From the NCBI GenBank assembly GCA_026393895.1, contig JAPKZG010000051.1, positions 1 to 64,000 on the forward strand: a stretch of 64,000 nt of DNA, in the 5' to 3' direction. The position numbers and the translations under genes were made by a program. Position 1 is the stretch's first letter. Every line of letters begins with the position of its first letter. The notes under the pieces were generated by a model, which saw nothing but the letters and a program-made list of their open reading frames with translations, searched no databases and had not been told where the DNA came from. This DNA comes from Candidatus Aminicenantota bacterium. GTDB taxonomy: Bacteria > Acidobacteriota > Aminicenantia > Aminicenantales > UBA4085. Below are positions 36,060 to 46,364 of this stretch, piece after piece.

Positions 36060-37787
36060 CTACTTCTTCTTGTAAAGGACCTTTCCGCCGACGATCGTCC
36101 AAGCGATCTCGGCGGAGGGAATATCGCCCTCGGGACACGTCATGATGTCCCTGGTGAAGACCGTCACGTCGGCCAGCTTGCCGACCGAAAGCGACCCCTT
36201 GATCTTTTCCTCGAAGGCCGCGTAGGCTCCGTTGATCGTATAGGACCGGAGCGCTTCCTCGCGGGTCATTTTTTGGACGGGGAAGAACACTTCGCCGTTC
36301 TTCATTTTCCGCGTCACCGCGGCATAGAAGCCGGGGATCGCGTCCACTGCCTCGACCGGCGAGTCCGTCCCGTTGGACACCGTCGCGCCGGCATCGATCA
36401 ACGACCGCCAGGCGTAGGCCCCTTCCCCGGCGCGTTTCGGCCCCAGCCGTTTGGGAACCCACGGCCCGTCCGAGGTGCAATGGACGGCCTGCATCGAAGC
36501 AATAACCCCCAGTTTGCCGAACCGCGGGATATCGGCCGGATGGAGATGCTGGGCGTGTTCGATCCGCCAGCGAAGGTCGGTCTTGTCCGGATGGGCCCGA
36601 AAGGCCTCCTCATAAACGTCGAGCGTCTCCCGGTTGGCCCGATCGCCGATGGCGTGGGTAGCCACCTGAAAACCGTTTTCAATCGCCACCCGGGCCGTTT
36701 CTTTCATGTTCGCGATCGTTTCCGTATTCAACCCGGTCGACAAAGGCAGGTCTTCGTACGGTTCGAGAAGCCAGGCGCCGCGCGACCCCAGGGCGCCGTC
36801 GATGACGCGTTTGATCGTGTGGACGCGCAGATGATCGGAGCCGTAACCGACGATTTTCCAGGCGGCGGCGTTGGCCGCGATTCTCCGGGTGCTCTCGTCC
36901 AGCATGACATTGAGCCTCACGCCGAGGCGGCCCTCATCGATGATCCGCTTGTAAAGTTCCACCGTGGTCCAATCGACGCCCGCGTCGGTGACGCTGGTCA
37001 GGCCCTTGGAAAGACATTCCTTGTCCGCAATTTCGACGATTTTGCGGTTTTCGGCCTCCTGCTCCTCCGCCGTCCGGGTCGCCCGGGACCGGGCCGTTCC
37101 CCAGGCGACGAGTCTCTGGGCGGTTTCGAGAAAAGCCCCGGTCGGCCGGCCCTGGGAATCCTTGATGATTTCACCGCCGGGCGGATTCGGCGTTTGGGCG
37201 GTGATTCTGGAAAGTTCCATCGCCCGGGCGTTGGCCAAGCAGGAATGACCGCTGGCGTGAGTCAGAATGACGGGATTGCCGGGAGACACCCGGCTCAAAA
37301 CGTCGTGAACGGGCATCCCGCCGACGTTGGGTTCGGGGACCCGGTTCCATTTCTCCTGGTGCCAGCCGCGGCCGGTGACAAGAGTTCCCGGGACCGCGTT
37401 TTTCACCGCTTCGGCGACCCGGACCACGATCTCGTCCCAATTTTTTGCGGTCGTTAAATCGAGCGAAAATTTGGATTCGCCCACGCCCATGAAATGGAGG
37501 TGGGAGTCGATCCAGCCGGGCGTGGCCAGACGGCCCTGGAGGTCCACGACCTCGGTCTCCGGTCCGACATACCGGGAGACATCCTCGACGGCGCCGACGG
37601 CCACGATCCTGTCGCCTCGGGCGGCCAGCGCCTCGGCCGTGGGGACGTCCGGGTCCAGGGTAATGAATTTACCGTTGGTCAGGACAAGCGTAGCCGGTTC
37701 GGTTTGAGAAGCGCCGAAGGAACCAAGACCGACCAACCCGGCGATGACGGCACCGACGATGAGCCAAATGATTAATTTTTTCGACAT
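36060..37787 (-). CDS. Amidohydrolase family protein (YtcJ-like)
   Basis: PGWIDSHLHFMGVG; HAIGDRANRETLDVYEEA; RIEHAQHLHPADIPRFGKLGVIASMQ; NGTDSPVE. Confidence 0.9.
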   Translation of the reverse strand: MSKKLIIWLIVGAVIAGLVGLGSFGASQTEPATLVLTNGKFITLDPDVPTAEALAARGDRIVAVGAVEDVSRYVGPETEVVDLQGRLATPGWIDSHLHFMGVGESKFSLDLTTAKNWDEIVVRVAEAVKNAVPGTLVTGRGWHQEKWNRVPEPNVGGMPVHDVLSRVSPGNPVILTHASGHSCLANARAMELSRITAQTPNPPGGEIIKDSQGRPTGAFLETAQRLVAWGTARSRATRTAEEQEAENRKIVEIADKECLSKGLTSVTDAGVDWTTVELYKRIIDEGRLGVRLNVMLDESTRRIAANAAAWKIVGYGSDHLRVHTIKRVIDGALGSRGAWLLEPYEDLPLSTGLNTETIANMKETARVAIENGFQVATHAIGDRANRETLDVYEEAFRAHPDKTDLRWRIEHAQHLHPADIPRFGKLGVIASMQAVHCTSDGPWVPKRLGPKRAGEGAYAWRSLIDAGATVSNGTDSPVEAVDAIPGFYAAVTRKMKNGEVFFPVQKMTREEALRSYTINGAYAAFEEKIKGSLSVGKLADVTVFTRDIMTCPEGDIPSAEIAWTIVGGKVLYKKK

Positions 37788-37897
37788 GGACCCATTCCTC
37801 CGTGAAAATCCCTATCCTTTTAAAACAATTGCCCGTCGGATGCAAGACGGGGAAAAACCTGTTATCATGGGACGTCCGTCCGGAGGCCCGACTGCCG

Positions 37898-40800
37898 ATG
37901 TTTGAATTTCACGTCTCCCGCCGCGCCCGAGATGCCTACGATTTCGACGGATCGTTTACGCCCTGGGCCTTCTTGAAGAGTACCGGCATGCGATCGTTCA
38001 CGCCTACCGGAAGCAGGTCAACCCCCATGTCCTTAGGGACGCCCTCCAGGACCTTTCCGGACGCCGGATCGATCCGGAAACCGTTGGGGGGACGCTCAGC
38101 CGCTTCCTCCATGATTTTCCGCCCACGGCCGTCTACAATAACCTCGTCTCCATAAAAGATTATCTGGATTCCTCGATGATCCCGCCGCCGCGGGAAGCGG
38201 CCCTCGAGGAAATGTTGATGCTCCGTTTGACCAACCTCAATCAGGCCGCCGATCCGCTTAAGGAATTGTTCGACGACGCGCCGCTGTCCCGGGAAACGGC
38301 GTACCTGAAAATCATCTCGGGATTGCGCGGGTTCTTCGATACCCAGCCCGCGTTCGGGCCCGAACAGCAGAATTTGATCGACCTTCTGATCGCGCCCGTC
38401 GTGGCATCGCCGCACTCCCTTAAAGGCCAGCTCGAATTCATCCTCACCCGCTGGGGCGCGATCCTGGGCAAAACCTTTCCCCGCATACTCGTGCGGCGCC
38501 CCCGGGTCCGCGGGTTCCCGGCCGCTCGAACCGGAACCCGAAAACTTCAGCCGTGACCTCGATTGGATGCCGCATCTCGTCCTCATCGCCAAAAACACCT
38601 ATGTCTGGCTGGATCAACTCTCCCGAAAATACGATCGCCCCATCCACCGCCTCGATCAAATTCCCGACGAGGAACTCGACACTCTCCGCGACGCGGGCCT
38701 CACCGGATTATGGCTCATCGGCCTGTGGGAACGAAGCCGGGCCTCGCAACGCATCAAGCAGATGACGGGCAATCCCGAGGCGGTCGCCTCGGCCTATTCG
38801 TTGTTCGATTACGCCGTCGCCGGGGACCTGGGCGGCGACCCGGCGCTCCAAAATCTCAAGGAGCGGGCCGGCCGCCGCGGCCTCCGGCTGGCCTCGGACA
38901 TGGTGCCGAACCACATGGGCATCGATTCCCGCTGGGTGGTCGAACATCCCGACTGGTTCATCGACCTGCCGGAGCCCCCGTTTCCGGCCTACTCGTTCAA
39001 CGGTCCCGACCTGTCCTGGGATGATCGCGTCGGGATCCGGATCGAGGACCGGTATTATGACCGGACGGACGCCGCCGTGGTCTTCCAGCGCCGCGACAAG
39101 TGGACGGGGGACGTCCGCTACATCTATCACGGAAACGACGGAACGAGCTTCCCCTGGAACGACACCGCCCAGCTCGATTTTCTCAAACCCGGAGTGCGGG
39201 AGGCCGTGATTCAGACGATCCTCCATGTCGCCCGCGATTTTCCCATCATCCGCTTCGACGCGGCCATGACCCTGGCCAAACGGCACCTTCAGCGCCTGTG
39301 GTACCCGGAGCCGGGGACGGGCGGCGCCATCCCTTCCCGAGCTGAGCACGGCATGTCCCGCGAGGCGTTCGAAGCGGCGATTCCCGTGGAATTCTGGCGC
39401 GAGGTGGTCGACCGGGTGGCGGCCGAGGCGCCCGACACGCTGCTCCTGGCCGAAGCGTTCTGGCTGATGGAAGGATACTTCGTCCGGACGATGGGCATGC
39501 ACCGGGTTTACAACAGCGCCTTTATGAACATGCTTCGCGACGAAGACAACGCAAAATACCGTCAGGTGATCAAAAACACCCTGGAATTCGACCCCGAGAT
39601 TCTGAAACGCTACGTCAACTTCATGAACAATCCCGACGAACGCACGGCCGTCGATCAATTCGGCGACAACGACAAGTATTTCGGGGTCTGCACCCTGCTG
39701 GCCACCCTCCCCGGCCTTCCCATGATCGGCCACGGCCAGATCGAGGGATTCACGGAAAAGTACGGGATGGAGTACCGCCGGGCGTATTACGACGAGTCTC
39801 CCCGCGACGGACTCGTCGACCGGCACCGGCGCGAGATCTTTCCCCTCTTTCGCAAACGGGCCTTGTTCGCCGAGGCCTCCCGGTTCCTGCTCTTCGACTT
39901 TTTCAAACCGGAGGGCAAAGTCGACGAAAACGTCTTTGCCTACTCCAACGGAACGGATGGGGACGGCGTGCTGGTCGTCTTCCACAACAAATACGCCGAA
40001 ACCCGCGGTTGGATACGGACATCGGCCGCCTTCGCCCGAAAAACCGGGGCGGAGGATGAAAAAGTCCTCGTTCGAAAGACCCTCGTCGAGGGATTGCACC
40101 TCCCCGACGACCCGGCTGCCTGGGTCGTTTTCAAGGATATGGTCACGGGACTCGAATACATTCGAAACGGCCGCGAGTTGGCCGTTAAGGGGTTGTATTT
40201 GGAACTCGCCGCGTACAAATACGCCGTCTTCGCGGATTTTCACGTCGTCCGGGACGACGACCGGCGGCTTTATTCGCGGATCGCCGCCGAATTGTCCGGA
40301 CGGGGAGTTGCCGGCCTCGAACAGGCCGCGGTCGATTCCTGGTTGAATCCCGTTCAGGCGGCCTTTCGGGAACTCGTCAACCCCGATTTCTTTGAATGGT
40401 TGATGAAAAAGCGAATTTTCAAACACGGGACTCCGCTCGATCCCAAGGCCGGGCGACAAGTCGGGGAAAAAGCGCGGCGTTTAGCCGAGGCGGCCTCCCT
40501 GGTGTTCGGCGGAAATCCCGCGGAAAACGCGCCCGGCTCCGGCGGGGAGCGGGAAGCAGATGATTTTGCGGCCGCTGCGCGGCGGGATTACGAGGCGATT
40601 CTCCGATTGCCGGTCATCGAACGGCGGGGACGAAAGCCCGGCCCGAAGACCCATCAAGACGCGATGCGCTATTTAAAATCGGGATTGACCGGGCCCGTTT
40701 CCGCCGGGAAAGCGGCCGGCCAGACGAGGCGGCGGACTGAAGCCAAACCGCACGTGTCGCGGTTCGCCGCCGGGATCGATCCAAAATCGGCCTGGATTTC

Positions 40801-41359
40801 TTTGTTCTGCTGGGCCGCCGTTCGAGCGGTCGGACGGCTCGCCGTCGGCCGGAATCCGGCCGATCTGATCGACGAATGGGGCTTGGAACGAATCATTACT
40901 GAAGCCGGGCGGGCGGATATTCCGGGAATCATCCGGGCGTTGGCCGGACACCCGGATTGGATCGACCCAAACTTGTCCGCCGGTCAAAACGCCCGTCGCC
41001 TGGCCGAGACCATCGTCGGTGAAGCCCGCTTCCGGCGCGCGCTCCGTGTCAATCAATTTCAAGGGATCGAATACTTCAACCAAGAGGCCTTCGACGCAAC
41101 GCGTTGGCTGCTCGTAGCCACGGAGGCTCTGCGCAGTCACGGCCTCAGCATGACGGAGGCTCTGCGCAGTCACGGCGTAAGCATGACCACGGCTGGCCGC
41201 GCCGCCGTTTTCGGACAGACGAAGATCACCGCCCGGGCGGCGCGGATGATCTCCCGGGCGTTCGCTCTTTCCGACAGGCTGAGAAGGGCGGAGCGCAAAT
41301 CCGGATTCGTAACGGCGAAATTCCTCTCCTTTTTTAAAAAAAAGGACGGACGGGAATAG
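37898..41359 (+). pseudogene. Alpha-amylase-family glycosidase, apparently interrupted by two frameshifts
   Basis: Coding runs frame 2 (MFEFHVSRRARDAYDFDG), then frame 1 from about 37951 (IVYALGLLEEYRHAIVHAYRKQVNP...), then frame 2 from about 38510 (RPLEPEPENFSRDLDWMPHLVLIAKNTYVWLDQLS...). GH13-like RLASDMVPNHMGIDSRW, IIRFDAAMTLAKRH, LLLAEAFWLM. Confidence 0.75.
41120..41185. repeat. Tandem 33-bp duplication (two copies) in the amylase-family gene
   Basis: acggaggctctgcgcagtcacggcctcagcatg / acggaggctctgcgcagtcacggcgtaagcatg, encoding TEALRSHG[LV]SM twice. Confidence 0.95.
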
Positions 41360-41362
41360 CCC

Positions 41363-41932
41363 TCAGCGCCGGTTCTTCAACACCTTGAAGTTCGAAAAGG
41401 CGAATCCGAACGTAACGGCGGCGATTGCCAGCGCGATGACGACATCGACCGTCCGGGCGCGGCTGAAGGCTCCCCCGTCCCCGCCAATCGACTTGACGGC
41501 CAAAAATAAATGGTAAAGACATAAAACCAAGAACGCCGCAAGCAAAAGGCCGTGTGCCCACTTGAATCCCTTGAGGGCGAAGATCCCCAAAAAGAAGAAC
41601 GCCGCCGGAATCAGGCTTCGGCCGATCATGGCGAGACGAAGAGAGGCGTATCCGAACGGTTCCCTCGGGATGGCGTAGAAAAGAATCGGCAATCCGAGGA
41701 GGAGCAGGCCGGCCCCGATCAAAAGGCCCGGCTTTTTTCTCTTCAAAGCGGCCGCCAGGAGAAACGCGCCCGCGACCGCGGTGATTAGATACACCAGATA
41801 ATAAATGAACTCTTTTTTAGCCACATAGACGTCCGTCAACGGCAATATGCCCCGAAAATAAAAGAAAAGAACGACCGATCCGGTCAAGATCGAACCGATC
41901 CCCGAAAGCCGCACCGCGTTGGGTTGAGTCAT
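41363..41932 (-). CDS. Integral membrane hypothetical protein
   Basis: At least five hydrophobic TM segments (SILTGSVVLFFYFRGIL, YLVYLITAVAGAFLLAAAL, ...). Confidence 0.65.
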   Translation of the reverse strand: MTQPNAVRLSGIGSILTGSVVLFFYFRGILPLTDVYVAKKEFIYYLVYLITAVAGAFLLAAALKRKKPGLLIGAGLLLLGLPILFYAIPREPFGYASLRLAMIGRSLIPAAFFFLGIFALKGFKWAHGLLLAAFLVLCLYHLFLAVKSIGGDGGAFSRARTVDVVIALAIAAVTFGFAFSNFKVLKNRR

Positions 41933-42076
41933 GGGTTTCCCTCTCCCGGACGATTTGACGGTATTGTCGAGGAAGAACCCGGGTTTGTCAATCCGGCGCC
42001 GGCCCTTCCCCATATTGACATCCCGGAAAATATAAATTACTTATGTCATAAGAAATAGAAAGAAAGGAGGAAGGTC

Positions 42077-43426
42077 ATGAATATGATCGTCGCGTTTCTT
42101 TTCGCCGGTTTGCTCGCTCCTCTCACGGCCGCCCAGACGCCCGAGTTGAAAACCCTCGAGGTCTTCAGCGACAATTCCTGCCAGATCTCCCTGCGAACGT
42201 TCACAGTTCCCGCAGGTCAAACGGCGGCGAACTTCGTTTTCTCTTTCCAAACGTCCTGGCAGGCCTGCCAGGGACCCGACCGCATGGATTGGATCACCTT
42301 CGGCATCCGCGGAGGCCTTTCGGGCGCGACGTTGTATGAATGCACGGAATTTTTCGACCAGCGTCCGGCCCTGGAAAATCCCGGACCGATCGACGGGATC
42401 GTCGCCGAGCCCGGGACGTACGTCGTCTATCTCCTGTCCGGCCGGAATTCCTCCGTCCGCCTGGCCTATGCGATGTCGGGAGGGGCCGCGCCGGCCGCCG
42501 CGGAAACCGAAGTTAAACCCGTTGTGGCCTACCGGGACAACGGCTGCAATTTGTTTCCCGGCGGTTTTCAAGTCAGACCGGGATGCACCGCCTCCGATTT
42601 TCGTTTTCGTCTGGATTCGCCCTGGATGCAGTGTTCCGGACCCGAACGCGTGAGTGAAGTGACGTTCACGATTCGCGGCCCGGCCGGAGACGTTTATGAG
42701 TACCGGGAATATTACAACCAGCAGCAGCCGCCGCAGGAGAGATTGGGGGCCCTTTCGAGCCTGGTTTTGGGTTCCGGCAATTACGTCGTCCTGCTCGGTT
42801 CGGGGCGGGACACGTACCTGACCCTGAACTACGGCCTGAATTGCCCCTCCGCGCCGCAGGCCGCCGGCCCGGGATACGAACCCGCGGTGCTTCTGGCGGA
42901 GATCGATACGAACTTCACGTCCTGGTACGTTAAAAGGTGGGGTTCCGGCGACGAGTCGGTCTATCGGTTGGGCACGGATCCTCAAGCCACGACAAATTTC
43001 TCGTGGAAAGACGTCTCCAAGGACGTCATTTCCAACACCGACATCACGATCCTCGCGCCCGGCCGGATCTATATCGACGCCGAATTCCACATGGAGGACC
43101 GGCCCGAATACAACGGGCTCACAAACCCGTACTCCGTCGGAACGGTCTATGCCCAGATATGGAAAAACAATTCCTGGCAGACTCACCCGTCACTATCCGA
43201 GCCGGGGTGGCAGAACTATGTCGGTTACGCCGGAAGCCGCGAAGTCCTGCCGTCCAAAGGATTCGAATATACCGGGCAGATGGGCGGACCGATCCAGATC
43301 CTCGGAACCGGCCTGGCCGTGGAACCGGGGAAATTCCGGGTATCGATCCTCTCAGCGATCGCCAGTGACTGGGTGGTCCATTATCCCTCGACGGGCAAAA
43401 TCTACGTCTATTTTATCCCGGATTGA
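42077..43426 (+). CDS. Secreted hypothetical protein with two tandem homologous N-terminal domains
   Basis: Signal peptide MIVAFLFAGLLAPLTAAQ. Paired domains VFSDNSCQISLRTFTVPAGQTAANFVFSFQTSWQACQGPDRMDWITFGIRG and VAYRDNGCNLFPGGFQVRPGCTASDFRFRLDSPWMQCSGPERVSEVTFTIRG. RBS gaaaggagg. Confidence 0.65.
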   Translation: MNMIVAFLFAGLLAPLTAAQTPELKTLEVFSDNSCQISLRTFTVPAGQTAANFVFSFQTSWQACQGPDRMDWITFGIRGGLSGATLYECTEFFDQRPALENPGPIDGIVAEPGTYVVYLLSGRNSSVRLAYAMSGGAAPAAAETEVKPVVAYRDNGCNLFPGGFQVRPGCTASDFRFRLDSPWMQCSGPERVSEVTFTIRGPAGDVYEYREYYNQQQPPQERLGALSSLVLGSGNYVVLLGSGRDTYLTLNYGLNCPSAPQAAGPGYEPAVLLAEIDTNFTSWYVKRWGSGDESVYRLGTDPQATTNFSWKDVSKDVISNTDITILAPGRIYIDAEFHMEDRPEYNGLTNPYSVGTVYAQIWKNNSWQTHPSLSEPGWQNYVGYAGSREVLPSKGFEYTGQMGGPIQILGTGLAVEPGKFRVSILSAIASDWVVHYPSTGKIYVYFIPD

Positions 43427-43439
43427 TCATCCGTACGGT

Positions 43440-46364
43440 TTACGTCCGGTTGCAGAGATTTTTGTAATCGCAATAGAGACAGACGCAATCGGCCTCGGCC
43501 GCGGGCGTGAACGGAACGCCCGGATCGACGATTTCTTTGAGCAGCCGGTCGATCAGTTCGCCCATGAGAGCGATTCTTTCCAGGCGTTCGTCCGGGGAGA
43601 CTTTCTCGCGCCGGCTTTTCGCCTCGTAGGGCGAAACTTCGATGTCCGGGCCGATCCGGCTCTTTCCGAGCATGACGAAACGGCCGTGGATTTCCCCGGC
43701 CGATTTTCCATCAAGGTCCGCGGCTAAAATCGTGTAGAGCGGCATCTGGAGGCTGCCGACAGCCTTCGGCCACGTCGCCCGGTCCTCCAGGTCCAGTTTA
43801 TTCCACCTGATTCCGTATTTTCCTTCGTCGGCGGCGGTTTTGTAATCGATGACATAAAGTTCCTGCCCGCGTTTTTCCAGGCGGTCGAAGCGGGCGGACA
43901 AGTCGAACTCCCCGCGGCGGGTCGTATGGGTTTTTTCCAGGGCTTGAATCAGGACGTCCTTCCCTTCCCCGCGGCAGCTCCGGACAATCTCCGCCTGGCA
44001 TTTTTCGAAGTAATCGCCCAAATGACGTTTCGTCTGGAGCATCATCAAGTAAGCCCGGCCGCTCAAGTCCTCGCCGTAAGCCTCGCGGAACCGGCGCTCG
44101 ATATGGGCGTCCAGAACGGCGACCGGGAAATCCTCCGGCCGCAACGGCCGGCCGATGAACGGCGCGAATTCATCCTCCAGGATGCGATGGATCAGCGTGC
44201 CGATGTCCTTGGCTTCGATCTCTTCGCCGAGTTCCTCCCGTTCTTTCAGGCCGAGGGCGTATCGGTAATAGAACCGGAGTGAACAGGCGAGGTACGCGTC
44301 CAGCGAAGTGGCCGAATACCGGAACCCGCTCAAGGCCCCGGCGATTTCGGGTGTTTTCTCCACGGCGGAAGGCTGCGGAGTCCGGAGGGCGACTTCATAC
44401 CGGACCGCCCTGACCGGTGTTTCCGATTTCCCTGCCGGATCGCGCTTTCGCGACTCCCACAGCAACCGCTCGACGTACCGGCTGCGCTCGCGGTCCTTGG
44501 CTTCCACAAAAAAAAGATGGACCCGTTCGGCCCCTCGGATCAGGACGTCCAAGTAATGCTCGATCCGCCGCTCCAAGTCCCGGTGGGTCGGAAGCCCGAG
44601 GGCCCGGCGGACGCCGTACGGCAGGAGGGAATCGCCGCGTTTGGAGGCCGGCAGGACGTCCTCGTTGAAATCGAGAAGGTAAACCTCTTCGAAGGGAATT
44701 CCCCGCGTTTCCCAAAAACCGAGCACCTGAAGCCCCCGCAGCGGCGTCCCGAAGAACGGAACGCTTCCGGCCGCGGCCACCTTGCGGAAGAGGTTGAAAT
44801 AGCCCTCCCGTTCCTCGAACGCCATGTCCCGAAGAAGAGAGCGGGCCAGCGTCTCCAACCGGACGGTGAAAGCTTCCGCGTAGGGATGGAAGAAATAATG
44901 GCGGCTGGCCGTGCTGTTTTCATAAACATAATCGAGAACGCAAATCAGCTTTTCGGCAAAATCCCCGACGCCGGCGATCGTCCGCAGGGGTACGATCAAG
45001 GCCTCATGGATGTTCCGCAAGTGCTCGAGAAACGCCGCCGGGACGGGCGCGCCTTCGACACCTCGGGAGAGGTTCTCGACGGATTCGCGGACCGCCGCGT
45101 CGGATTCGATCTCCGCCAGCGACCAGAACGCCCTGCCCTTGCGAGCGGCCAACGCCTCTTCAACGGCGTGAAACAGGATGCGGGTCAGGTCGGACCGCCG
45201 CTCCCGGCCGGGGAAATACATGTTTTTCGTGTACGGATGGAGGACGAACCGGAGATAATCCGGCGCGTAAACCCGCCCGTCGTCGTCGCTTGTCTGCAGG
45301 ATCTCCAGAAGCCGCTCGAAAAAGGTGAAAACCGGCGTCCGGGTCAACGGATAGCCGAGGGAGATGTTGAATTCGTCCGGAGAAAGATCGGCCAGGGTCT
45401 GCTGATAAAGGGGAAAGAGCGTTTCGGACGCGGGCAGGACGACGACCTGGCGTTCGTTGAAGAGACCGGGGTCGGCCAATTTTTCCCGAAGGATCGTATT
45501 GAGGGCGAAAACCTGGCCGTGGGTGTCGGGGCACTTGGTGAACGTGATTTCGGGCAGGGGTGCGCCGGGGGGATTTTCGAAGGCGGCCGCGTCCTGTTCG
45601 ATTCCGAGACGCCGGAGCACGTCCCCGATGCCCTTGGCCTGATGAAGAAGAAGGGCGAAATCGTCCCAGCCGAGCATCCGGCAAAGAAGGTCCTCCTCGG
45701 CTTTGTTTAGGGAGAAAAATCCGGCGAAGATGAATCGGTCCGCGTCGTCGAACAGGGACCGATCGATTCCCCCGGCCGCGGCCCGCAACCGTAGGGCCGG
45801 CGTCGAGAAACCGGATTCGGCCAGGGCTTCGAGAAACCGCTCATGAAAATAAGAGAGATTCTGAAGCCTCGCCCGGGAATGGTCCGTCATGAGGTCGGGC
45901 CCCGCCCCCGAAACCGCGTCCTGAATATAGAGGTCGACGCTTCGTAGCCGTTCGTCCGTGATTCCGGCGGCGGTCAGTTCCTCAAGATCATGATAGAGCT
46001 TGACTCCCAGAGGAAAGAAATGATCGGCCGAAAGGAACCGGTCGCGGCCGAGCCGCTCGGGAGCGCTCCGTTGGATGGCGAGCAAAATCGCGACCGCGTC
46101 GAGAACGTCGATCGGCCGGCCGCGGCCGCCCAGCCGTTCGGAATATACATGATCCGCGAACGCGTCGAGAGAAAAAATCCGGGGCGGGATGAATCCGGAA
46201 CCGGTCCGTTCGGCCAGATGTTTCCGGAGGTAATACGCCGGGCGGCGTTCCGGGAAAACCACCCAGGACCGGGAAAAATCCCGGCCTTCGGCCGGCAGGC
46301 GTTCGGCGACGGCCGCGATCAGGCTCGCGCGCGGCGGCACCAAACACACGCGCCCGGAGTTCAT
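43440..46364 (-). CDS. AddB-like ATP-dependent helicase/nuclease subunit with PD-(D/E)XK and Fe-S cysteines
   Basis: FDRLEKRGQELYVIDYKTA nuclease motif. Cys set ACSLRFYYRYAL + CVCLYCDYKNLC. Overlaps the AddA-like gene by 4 nt. Confidence 0.85.
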   Translation of the reverse strand: MNSGRVCLVPPRASLIAAVAERLPAEGRDFSRSWVVFPERRPAYYLRKHLAERTGSGFIPPRIFSLDAFADHVYSERLGGRGRPIDVLDAVAILLAIQRSAPERLGRDRFLSADHFFPLGVKLYHDLEELTAAGITDERLRSVDLYIQDAVSGAGPDLMTDHSRARLQNLSYFHERFLEALAESGFSTPALRLRAAAGGIDRSLFDDADRFIFAGFFSLNKAEEDLLCRMLGWDDFALLLHQAKGIGDVLRRLGIEQDAAAFENPPGAPLPEITFTKCPDTHGQVFALNTILREKLADPGLFNERQVVVLPASETLFPLYQQTLADLSPDEFNISLGYPLTRTPVFTFFERLLEILQTSDDDGRVYAPDYLRFVLHPYTKNMYFPGRERRSDLTRILFHAVEEALAARKGRAFWSLAEIESDAAVRESVENLSRGVEGAPVPAAFLEHLRNIHEALIVPLRTIAGVGDFAEKLICVLDYVYENSTASRHYFFHPYAEAFTVRLETLARSLLRDMAFEEREGYFNLFRKVAAAGSVPFFGTPLRGLQVLGFWETRGIPFEEVYLLDFNEDVLPASKRGDSLLPYGVRRALGLPTHRDLERRIEHYLDVLIRGAERVHLFFVEAKDRERSRYVERLLWESRKRDPAGKSETPVRAVRYEVALRTPQPSAVEKTPEIAGALSGFRYSATSLDAYLACSLRFYYRYALGLKEREELGEEIEAKDIGTLIHRILEDEFAPFIGRPLRPEDFPVAVLDAHIERRFREAYGEDLSGRAYLMMLQTKRHLGDYFEKCQAEIVRSCRGEGKDVLIQALEKTHTTRRGEFDLSARFDRLEKRGQELYVIDYKTAADEGKYGIRWNKLDLEDRATWPKAVGSLQMPLYTILAADLDGKSAGEIHGRFVMLGKSRIGPDIEVSPYEAKSRREKVSPDERLERIALMGELIDRLLKEIVDPGVPFTPAAEADCVCLYCDYKNLCNRT

